64,000 nt of DNA from Multifurca ochricompacta (lineage: Eukaryota; Basidiomycota; Agaricomycetes; Russulales; Russulaceae): the NCBI GenBank assembly GCA_022496185.1, contig WTXG01000106.1:62001-126000 (forward strand). Direction: 5' to 3'. The position numbers were made by a program, and so were the translations under genes. Shown here piece by piece: positions 54,981 to 64,000 of the stretch; within the stretch, counting starts at the first letter, position 1; each line of letters starts with the position of its first letter. Below the pieces are notes generated by a model. It was not told the origin of the DNA. It did no database searches and saw only the letters and a list, made by a program, of their open reading frames with translations.

Positions 54981-55478
54981 CTATGCCGGTGGCTTTATTG
55001 TCGGGTGTCTGACTGCGTAATCGTAGCCCATTGATGTAATAATAGTGGGGTACGATTCTTTATCCATGGTCGCATCCGCCCAATTGATCTTGGGTTCGAA
55101 GGCAGCGAGCCACGGGTATCCTAGAATGAGGTCCTCGTCTCCTAAATCCGTGATTAAGAAGCGAATGTTTTTTGTCACCTCCCCAACCTGGACCTGCAGA
55201 TCCGTGTAATGAGTGATCTTTCCCGCACGATTGGCCGTTCCATCAATATTCCAAATGTTCTTTTCCTGGGGAAGTGCCAGCCGTCCCAAGCCCATTGTTT
55301 TAAGCAGTCGTGGGTGAATAAAATTATCCGTGGCTCCTGAGTCCACTAAAATGTCTCGATCGGCCGTCCTCTGTGTAGTTTCAAAATGGACTGGTATTTT
55401 CAATGATTTGAATCGACTAGCATACACAGAGGTAACATGGAGTGCTCGTGCCCAGGCCGATGGGTTTGAGCCTAACAA
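54981..55478 (-). CDS. TE2 protease region
   Basis: Retropepsin-type domain with catalytic DSGAT (about 55340) and LILGYPWL about 85 residues later. The frame is open over 165 residues and is separate from the gag and RT frames. Confidence 0.8.
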   Translation of the reverse strand: MLGSNPSAWARALHVTSVYASRFKSLKIPVHFETTQRTADRDILVDSGATDNFIHPRLLKTMGLGRLALPQEKNIWNIDGTANRAGKITHYTDLQVQVGEVTKNIRFLITDLGDEDLILGYPWLAAFEPKINWADATMDKESYPTIITSMGYDYAVRHPTIKPPA

Positions 55479-56979
55479 AAATCCTTCTTCGCAAACGCCT
55501 TTTCTACTAGTATGGCGCGCACTTCCTCACTTTCCTTCATCATGCTAGCCCATATTTCCTGAGCTTTTTCTTCTTTCGACCGCTTGTCCACGGTGGGGGG
55601 GTTGTTCTGAATGGGGTGTTCCGGTGTCACCGTGGCGACAGCAGCTCGTGCTCCCTTCTTGGGACAGTCCCGGGACATATGTCCAATGCTCTGCAACGGA
55701 AGCAGCGTCCTTCTTTCATTAGTGTCTGCCGCTCGTCTTCCGTAAGTGTCGCCCGGGCTCGGGCTCGATCTGCGGAGGTGTCCATAGCGTTTGGGTCTCG
55801 CTGGGTGTGTTGGACAGGTTTGACTCCGAAGGCGGCCTTCCACTGATCTCTGGTCTTTCCCTTTTGGTATCGACTCCAAATCGCGTTTGAAAGTCCAAGT
55901 AGTCTTGTTGTTGCCGTCGAGCGGCATCGACCCAGGTGTCCCAATCATGGGGGTGATGGAATTGTATAATGTTTTTAACCAGGGGGTTGGGCAATCCCTG
56001 GGAGAAGAGGTCCAATGTGGCCTCCTCGTCTGTGTCGTAGCCAGCTCTATTGGCCAGACTCTGAACTTGGCTACGTATGCGTCAAGCTCTCCTTTCTCCA
56101 TCCTGAGGGACTTTAGTTCTCGTGCGGCCTTCTGTTTGGCCTGCCCGTCGGTGAAGGCATCCTTAAACCTTTCGGCGATGGTCTCCCAAAGACCTTCACT
56201 TGTAGTTCGACGCCCTCCCTCAACCTGCTCGTTCAGCCATTCTAATTGCTCCATTGTCCAATCATCCACTGCATCCCCTCGGATCAAGGATAGAAACAGA
56301 TTGGCCCTTTGGAATGGGTTAACAATCTGTGGGACATCATGATTGAAGTTCTTGAACGTCGTGAACTCCAACATGAACTTCTTGCTCTGCGAGCGATCCC
56401 CAGTGAATGTTTGGGGTAAAACTCCAGACAGACGTCCCGAGGGGGAGGGATTTCGGTGGTGGTGCCACAGGGGCTGGCGGGGCAGGGTCGGGTAGTTGGG
56501 TGGCAATTGTCGACATATTCTGGTAGAATGGGGTTACTGTGTTGGCGGATTGTATCGATATCTGTGGAGTTGTCAAAGCAGGGGCTCTGATCGTGACAAC
56601 TTCGGGTGCAACCGGAGACGTAGTCCTTGCTAATGCCGGTGCTTCTTCTCACTGGGTTCTTCTACGTACTCCTCTGGTTCGGAGTCCGTGACAATGGCCG
56701 GAGGGTTTTCTCTCCACGGGCCTAGTCCAAATTCGGGTGGGGCGGTCTGGTCGTGACCCAAGAGTTTCGACTGTCCGAGTATCGGATACAATACCAAACT
56801 CTTTTCTCGTCGTCGTATTCTACTGGTTGGTATCTTCCGTCGTGATAGACGTAGTATCCAAACTCGGTTTCAAAGTCTTTCCAGGCGGCAGAGCCAAGTA
56901 CTTGCTGTGAAAGATTATTCTCGTCTCTGCGCTCGATGAGCTCTTCGCGGAAGAGGGTCTGACTGCGGCTGGAAGCCAC
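55472..56979 (-). pseudogene. gag: TE2 Gag (frameshifted)
   Basis: Begins almost at the 5' LTR: a frame starting ASSRSQTLFREELIERR at 56979 has GTG where a start codon is expected. It changes frame near 56740 and again near 56640-56480. The Gag core (FQRANLFLSLIRGDAVDDW, GLWETIAERFKDAF, LDAYVAKF) is at 56350-56080. Frame changes near 56050 and 55690 split the zinc knuckle, CFRCRA in one frame and GHMSRDC in the other. Confidence 0.82.
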
Positions 56980-56998
56980 TGTGAGAGACTCGACTTGA

Positions 56999-57583
56999 TG
57001 TTACGTCCGGTGTGAGACGTTCCGCACGACTTGTGCGACGGCTTCGTCGTGTATTCAGATAAGAGGCCAATAGGACCTCTTGGAGTATCGGATGAAGAGT
57101 CTAAGTCAAAGGGGCCGTTCCCTAATGACGAAGTTGAGTGGAAAGTGCCAAAAGCACTGAGACAATCGAGTCAGAGAGTTCCAGGGGAAGTCCAGAAGAC
57201 AACACCGATGTATTCAATAAGTCGAGTCTGAAGTCTACAGTGTAGTTACAGCGGACTTATATACGTATTCGGATAGGCGTCTATAGATAAGATATCGGAG
57301 TCAAAGTGGGCCCAAATATACGGAAGCGGACAGCGTAAAGTCGAGCTTCTGATAGGGAATTAAGTAAGTGTCCGGTCGTAACGATAAGAGATAAAAGATA
57401 AGAGATAAGGGTCCAAACATAAGTACAGTGGTATAAACAAAGGCAAATGCGGTCACGGGGAAGGGAGCAGGGCATGTGAAGGATCCCACGACGGAGACGT
57501 GATCTGATAGTGTAAGGTAGGTGGCAAGGAGGGGTCATTGTTAGGTAAGAAGAAGAAAGTCGGAAGAGACGGGGTTCGTAACA
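56999..57583 (-). repeat. 5' LTR of TE2
   Basis: 585 bp, TGTTACG...GTAACA, paired with 50129-50712. Confidence 0.9.
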
Positions 57584-58989
57584 TGTGGGGACTTATGGGC
57601 TGTAGGGGCCCGCAGCGAGAGGACGAAAAACTTGGTATATGGTACAATCTAACTAACAAAAATCACCCCAAAGCGAGCAAGGCTCAAGCTTGATGGTGGT
57701 GGTTTGGGGTGACGGAGAGGGTATGAAGCTGAGTAAAAGAATGGACAGGCAGGCGGCCCGGAATGTGCACGATCTATGTACTGATAAGGGAGATATTCGT
57801 CGAATGCTCGCACCTTGCATTAATGACTTTGTAGTATAGTATGGTGGTTTTATAAACTAAGATCGAATAAAGGTCAGAAGTTTTCTAAATTCAGGGCTTC
57901 GCAAATGAAAGAGAGGAGTGTAACCAAGAGTGGCGACAGCTAACGGTTTCATGCTCAACGCCTGAGCCATCCTTACACTTGTCTCATGGCTTCGCTGATG
58001 AGAGAGATAAATTGTGACAGGAAACTAGATTCTCTGAGGAAAGATGTTTCCAGGATCAGAAAAAACCTCCAGACGCTTCATTCGAGTGGCTAAGAGGTTA
58101 CCTGTACCCTTTTTCCTTTTTCCTGATCAAGACCCATATAGACTCACATATGCCATAGAAGTCGTTTTTATTTTAATTTTTAAAAATTGAGTTTCATTGA
58201 AGCGCTTGCAAGGCAGTGCCTAAGTCGCGCGGCTATCTAGTACAATGGGTACCCTAGTAGCTACTGTAGTTGTTAGGGCAGAGCCCCTATGGAAGTCGTA
58301 TTGATCTGTCCCGACTGGCAGAACCACGCATGACGACGAGGTTAAGCTTGCTAGCTCGAGCAACCCTGATAGCTATACTATACCTACCTAGACTACCACT
58401 TTAAAGAAAGATTCACCTGGCAGGGCCTAGGCCGAATGAGCAGGCTCAAGGGGCCTTCGGTGCCCCACGGAGCTGGATGGATGTGTGCAGGGGCTATGAA
58501 GTTATGTATGAAATGCAAGCCAAATACAAAGGATTAATAATCCTAATCCGATCACCCAATCACGTGGGCAACATTTTGCGCCATTCGCCATTCCAACTCA
58601 AAGTGTCGCATCCGTGACCCATCCAATCTTCATTCATGGAAGGATGACGGAAGTGGGAGTGGATCAATAATGTGCTATCTTTGTAGCGCAGGTACTGTAT
58701 GAGGGCAAGTTTCAAGACTTAAGTGCTGGCCCCTTTCCTCTGTCATGTCACAACCCTACCAAACGGTACATATATACCTCAGACCTCTGTCGGTGATTCA
58801 TAGAGTGCGGAGTAGTCGAGTTGGTTCCGAGCGCAGCAGGACTCCGAGCTGAGGCGCACATACTTCTTGTCGTTCTCGTTCTACTCTTTTCGTCGTGAGA
58901 TTCGGGAACACTGCCTTGGCACCTGACTCCGACTGCTTCTCCCCCCGCTCCACGCATACCATGACATACTGCCACACCTCCAAACATGA
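57584..58989. other. Repeat debris and intergenic DNA
   Basis: Starts with LTR-like sequence that includes the 41-bp repeat (57664-57704) shared with 9408-9448. Around 57988-58094 a short plus-strand frame (REINCDRKLDSLRKDVSRI, ending LHSSG and a stop) looks like a coiled-coil C-terminus without an upstream exon. Nothing else recognised. Confidence 0.45.
57664..57704 (+). repeat. 41-bp dispersed repeat, right copy
   Basis: One mismatch to 9408-9448, same orientation. Confidence 0.75.
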
Positions 58990-59500
58990 GATCAGTCCTG
59001 CGGCGCAGATTTCAACGCGCAGAGCATAGATGGAAAGAGACTGCTGCTCCCAGTATTAGACAAAGGGGCTCGAGGTCTCGCGCCTGCTCCGATATTCATA
59101 TTCGGGACAAGCTGGACTGGAATCCACTGCCATGCAGCATTGCCGAATGATACGGGGACAGACGTCAGAACGGAAGCTTCGAAAACCATACAATCGCTGC
59201 CTAAGCATGGGGCCAATGTCAATAACCGGAACCGGAATAAGTGGGACTGAAACCCCGTTATACATAGCAATGCGAGAGGGATGCTACATCATCGCGGAGT
59301 TGTTGTTCAATCGTGGTGCGGACGTAAGCGCACCAAGCTGGATAGGTTGTTACATATGGCGGTGTACAATGTGCAGCTGGACATCGCGCTCTTGTAACCT
59401 GAGCGTGGCGCGGATGTGCGTGCGCGGGTGGACCGCCATTTCGAATGGCTTTGGCGCAAACGTTTTGGTGGAGCATGACGCTGGCGTCGTTTGATCATGT
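58990..59500 (+). pseudogene. Ankyrin-repeat relic
   Basis: Ankyrin-type pieces in changing frames on the plus strand: CGADFNAQSIDGKRLLLPV near 59007, DIHIRDKLDWNPL near 59092, LPKHGANVNNRNRNKWD near 59200, TPLYIAMREG and ELLFNRGADVSAPS at about 59249-59335, then HMAVYNVQLDIALL near 59352. Frameshifts and stops separate them. The strand is opposite to the ankyrin gene at 60247, so it is a separate decayed copy. Confidence 0.65.
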
Positions 59501-60246
59501 GACCCGAGTTTGTTGTTGTGTACGATTAATAGTGCGGCAGCCCTCGGGCCGGTCATTGTCATCTAGTGGTGGCTGGCTACCACCATTTTTTTAGCCACGT
59601 TCTCACTATATTTCTCATGGACGTCCGCATATTGATCGATCGCCAAAGCAAAGTTTCTCGTGACCACCGTATTCACCCATCTTGCCCCGCTTTGCTTAGT
59701 CCCGATGCTAATAAAGTATCGAGGGATTTCTCGGGAATGTCAACCTGTCATAGTACATTGCGGATGGAGTCCGTGTGAGTCTGGAGCAGAGTCATGTTCT
59801 GCAGAGTGCATGTAGAGGAGACATAAGAGCAGTGAGAATACACCTGAAATTTGCTAAGGGTGTTAAAACCAGTGTTATGTACGCGCGCTGTTACCAAATG
59901 ATCGTTCCTTAAAAATTGGCCTCAGAATAAGTCAAAGGGTGGGCGTGTAAGTGGACCCGGCTAAAATGAGTAGAAGTCAAGGTTTGGGCCTAATGTTGAT
60001 CCCCAATTCTTCCCTTAATAAGTCCTAAGTAGGGAATTTTGCCCTTCCCTTGGAACCCCTTCGATACTTACTCACCCTGCCTGTCTCTTCCCCTCGGGAC
60101 AACCACCTCACACCGGTTACCAGCCTTGACTTACGTGTGTAGAAACAGATCTCATATTGTAAATGTCCATGATAGAGTTAAAAGCAGAAGGCCAAGAAAA
60201 AGTAGTCGATTTAAGCCCAAAGCATGAACCAACGTTCGCTGACACT
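59501..60246. other. Intergenic, no recognised gene
   Basis: No repeat or domain identified. Includes the 3' flank of the pseudogene that ends at 60247. Confidence 0.5.
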
Positions 60247-63200
60247 TTACGCTCCCCGCCCGCCATACTTCGACAATAGTTGTACAATCCGGTGATGCCC
60301 ATTTGCAAAGGCTTCCCGGGATGGTGTCCGGCTATTGTCATTAACTCCATTTGCAATTGCGCCGTGTTCGAGTAGTAACTCCACGATCTCGATGTATCCG
60401 TGAGCTGAGGCAAGATGCAATGGGGTCCACTGGCCTTGCTGCTTTACATTTACATCAGCGCCATGATTGAGTAACAACCGCGCGATGTCAAGATATCCAT
60501 TCCGTGACGCCCTGTGTAGTGGCGTCCATCCTTCGTCGGTCCGAGCTTCAACATCCGCGCCGTGGTCGAGTAACAACCGCGCGATGTCGAGGTGCCCAAA
60601 ACGTGATGCGGATTGCAATGGAGTCCAGTCGATGCTGTCACGGCAATTCACATCTGCGCCGCGCTCAATCAATAGCTTTGCAACCTCAAGTCTCCCTTCG
60701 CTTGAAGCTACGTCTAAAGGTGTCTCCTCTTTTGTATTTCGTGCGTTGACGTCCACGCCGCGGTCAAGCAGTGATCGTACGGTGTCGAGGTAACCGTCCT
60801 TTGATGCGGAGTGCAACGAAGCATTCTCCCGTGCTTGGGGGGTGTTGGATCATTTCGGGGGGTCAGCGATGACTCTGCAACACTAAGGCGCCTATTTGGT
60901 GACGTCGTGACCAATAGAGTCGACCCCGAGTGGCCTCCGGAATTAAAATTTTCCAGGAATTCTACGATCTCCTGTGCATTAATGCGAGATGCCAGGTCCA
61001 AGCAGTCTCGTCGCTGTTGTTCCGCATGCTGACATCTGCTCCCTTTTCAATTAACAGCTTCAAAACATCAAGGTGACCATTTCCTGCTGCTGTGTGCAAT
61101 GGTGCCCAACCCTCGTCGTCGCGCGCATTTAGATCCGCACCATTTTCGATTAGAAAGCGGGAAATCTCGGGATTCCCCTTGCGTGATGAGAGGTCCAGTG
61201 GGGTCTTCTTGTTCTTATTCCGCACATTGATATCTATGTCATGCTGAAGCAATAATTTCACCACATCGAGATGCCCATTTCGTGACGCCGTGTGGAGTGG
61301 AGTCCAGGCGCTTATGTCACGAGAATCAATGATTGCACCGTTTTTCGATCAGGAAATGGACAACCTCGAGTCTCCCACTTCCAGATGCGAGGTCCAAAGG
61401 GGTTTCATCGTTACCATTCCGGATGTTGACATCCACGCTATCGCGCTGAAGCAACATCTTCATAATGTCAAGATGCCCATTTTTTGCTGCGTTATGAAAT
61501 GAGGAGCAGCCTGTCATATCCCTGGAATCGACATTTGCGCCGCGATCGACTAAAAGGCGTGCAATCTCAAGGAACCCCTTGGCTGATACCACGGCGAGTG
61601 GAGTTTCCTGCTTATTGTCCCGGATGTCAACGTCGGCGCCATTTTCAAGTAACAGATTCGCAATATCCAAGTTCCCATTGGCCGAAGCATGGTGTAATGG
61701 GGTCGACAGATTGGCCCTTTGCGCGTTGACATGGGCACCGTGATCCAGTAACACCCGCACGACAGCGAGTGACCACAGTCCGATGCTATTATCAATGGCG
61801 TCCAGTTGTCGTTGTCACGTGAGTCAACAGTTGCACCACTTTCGAGAAGAAATCGCGCCACATCTTCGCGTCCATAGTAAGATGAAAACTCCAGTGGAGT
61901 CCAGCCTCTATCATCACGGGAGTCCAGAGCTGCACCACTTTGGAGCAACAATCGCACAACATCCACATGTCCAAGTCGGCATGCTGACTCCAATGGACTC
62001 CATCCTTTATCGTCCCGTAAATTTAAATCTGCATCATGCTGAATTAATAGCCGCGCAACCTCAATTTCGCCGCCGACCGAGGCCAGTTTTAATGGAGTTT
62101 CCATATCTCCATTTTGTATGTTGGCATCTGCATGATGCTCGAGTAGCAACTTCACAACGTCACACGCCCGCTTTGTGATGCTCTGTGTAGTGGCTCAATT
62201 TCTCGTCGTCCAGCGCATTTATATCTGCACCATGTTCAAGTAACCAGAGAGCAATGGCGACGTGTCCCTTGGAAAATGCGGCATGCAGCGGTGTTCCATG
62301 GAATCCACCTCTACCATTCACATCACCTGGGCATGTAACCGTGAGGCGTTCTACGAGAGCATGGAAACCACAGAGTGTCGCATAGTATAATGGCCCGCTT
62401 TAGGAGCCTTTGGATGCATTCCGGACATGTGCTCCACCCAAGGCCAAGGACGGTCTACGTTGTATATCCACACCCATGCAGCAAAATGGGGCTTGCCTCG
62501 GTCGAAAAGACGCTCCATTAGGTGCTGAATCCCCGACGACACATTTCCAAACTGGCCATGCTCTACCCAGTGCCGAGCGGCGTAGTTAGCGAGTGGAAAG
62601 TTCTTCATCTTCTCTTTGTCGACCTCGTCATCCAGTCCGAGTAAAACGCTGATACAAGACTTTGCTAGAACCGTATGTGCAGATTGAAGATCAACATGGT
62701 AATGGGAAAGATTCTCTCCCGCAGTGGCGAGTCGATTGGATGTCAGGAACTCCTTCACAGAGAAATGAGAAAATTGCACCACTGGAGATCCATCCGCGTT
62801 GACAACGGTGATCAAGCTGGAACATGCGGACAACACAGCATCTTTAGCGTCCTCCGGGCGCCAATCTGGTGATAATGGGGGACCTGCTCGCCATCAAACT
62901 GAACCGCGAGAACTTCGGCGAGTTCTTCAGCACGAAGTGGGCGAACGGATACGGTGAGGCATTGGAAGAGACGGTGGGCTATTCACTTTTCTCCTTATCG
63001 AGTCCTAGCAGCGCCCGTTCGTATGTTTCGTCAAGGTCTGAGGCAATTCCTCCAGGGCGTGCCGAATTGCTGCTGGGAAACTGCGACGTAATATTTCCAG
63101 CTGGCAAACAACCCATCTAAACCTATGTAATGGTAATGATTACTAAGAATAGTGTGAGGTGTCCTGAACAGCAGCAATGACTCACATGCCATCCACCCTC

Positions 63201-64000
63201 TGTGAGAGGGTATCAATAACTAGATTTATCCTCCAATCTCCATCTCCGCATCTTCCGATCCAACTTGACGACTGAGCTGATATAATCGACAATATCCTGC
63301 TTTTGTCCACCTTCGTCGTGTAGAGACACAGGATAAGATGCCAAAGGTTCCAGGACATCTCGGATATCCGCCTCGGGCGACTGGTCACACATACGCGGAC
63401 ATTGGAAGCTGTAACTCGACCAATTCCTCTAACAGCTCGAGACCCGTTCGCGAGGCGATATAAATCCCAGACGTGTTGGGACACTCGTCAAGAGCATCCA
63501 CGATAATGTAGATCGGAGGCTGTCCCGGGTGTTTCAGCATTTTCACGAGACATTCTGTGAGTGTGGAATTATCGGGCTGTTGGGACCCAGCGTCATGGTC
63601 CGAATACAGGTCGGAGAGAATGTTGTAGCAAACATCGGATTTGGCACAGAGTTGGGAAAGGAGGGAAGAGAGCAAGCCACGGAGGTCCTGCTTCACGGTA
63701 TCCCTGAAATCAAAATAGAAATACGCTAATATTGCTAACCCGGCATTGCGTAATCCCTTGGCCTCTTGAATGAGGGTGGAGCTGGTTCACAATAAGAATA
63801 CACAATAAGAACGGTAGCTATAAGTGAAGGACATAGAGTTAGACTTACCAAAGGATGCTCTTTCCCGAGCCCGCTAAGAAATTGAGGTGGGGGGGAGGCG
63901 TTTTTGTATTGAAATGGCTAGGAAGTCTAAGAAATACGCACGTTTACCATGAATCCATAAGAGGAACCAGTCATCTTCCACTTTTTGAAGGTGCTGCCTT
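60247..64000 (-). pseudogene. NACHT-ankyrin NLR pseudogene (NLR3), 5' end beyond the window
   Basis: Paralogue of the gene at 37279-42200 with the same parts in the same order: WIHGK end of exon near 63950, a 25-nt Walker A exon at 63849-63873, NACHT (IYIIVDALDECPN near 63520-63480), winged-helix-like region (RPLRAEELAEVL and QFSHFSVKEFL), ankyrin repeats and the non-repeat linker before the last repeats. The reading frame is broken at least six times, near 63040, 62990, 62390, 62160, 61750, 61325, 60980 and 60820, so no full protein can be made. The last stretch (60816-60247, about five ankyrin repeats) is still open. Splice sites around the P-loop exon are intact, so decay is fairly recent. 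Confidence 0.88.

Larger units (their letters stand above)
50129..57583 (-). mobile_element. Decayed Ty3/gypsy chromovirus with extra 3' ORFs (TE2)
   Basis: LTRs at 50129-50712 and 56999-57583 (about 584 bp, TGTTACG...GTAACA) flank gag, protease, RT, RNase H, integrase and chromodomain coding regions on the minus strand, all but the protease frameshifted. Beyond the chromodomain are two further overlapping ORFs. The LTRs differ at many positions, so the element is older than TE1. The flanks CTCCC and TGTGG do not form a target duplication. The left flank is hAT, the right flank is not, which suggests a rearrangement or recombination between elements. The LTR family is the one interrupted by TE1 at the left edge of the window. 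Confidence 0.92.

Overview
The window is nuclear DNA of a filamentous basidiomycete, most likely an Agaricomycete. The grounds are short GT-AG introns of about 45-75 nt in nearly every host gene, microexons, chromodomain Ty3/gypsy elements, a hAT relic, and fungal STAND/NLR-type genes of the NACHT-ankyrin and NB-ARC-TPR kinds. No tRNA, rRNA or CRISPR array was seen.

Layout. 1-7707: a full-length Ty3/gypsy chromovirus (49-7403, TSD GTTCC) inserted in an LTR of a second gypsy family. 7708-10650: old LTR debris. 10.7-26.4 kb: a family of unknown coiled-coil proteins in four copies: D (+, diverged), A (+, intact model of 634 aa), B (-, intact model of 570 aa) and C (-, pseudogene). A and B form an inverted repeat around a HUS1 checkpoint-clamp pseudogene. 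B and C are a direct segmental duplication whose breakpoint lies in an intron of ATP20. A 265-bp poly-A retroposon with a 16-bp TSD lies just before A. 26.0-34 kb: a compact housekeeping block of ATP20 (-), uricase (+), a C2H2/Zn2Cys6 regulator (+) and mitochondrial HSP10 (+). 35.6-46 kb: an NLR cluster with a decayed NLR relic, an intact NACHT-ankyrin gene (-, 10 exons, 1478 aa) and a divergently arranged gene with an N-terminal helical bundle, NB-ARC domain and TPRs (+, 7 exons, 1047 aa). 46-57.6 kb: transposon territory. A solo LTR sits exactly at the stop codon of the TPR gene, followed by a Tc1/mariner-like MITE, LTR relics, a hAT transposase relic split by another solo LTR, and a decayed gypsy element on the minus strand with two intact extra ORFs after its chromodomain. 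57.6-64 kb: ankyrin relics and a second NACHT-ankyrin gene, frameshifted many times and running off the window.

Functional picture. Conserved metabolic and mitochondrial genes form an island between two fast-evolving blocks. The NLR pair shares a 380-bp intergenic region, as expected of fungal self/non-self or stress-sensing STAND proteins. Repeat domains, pseudogenes and transposons around them suggest birth-and-death evolution. Exon models were built by hand from splice signals and reading phase. All family assignments are from recognised motifs, not from database searches.
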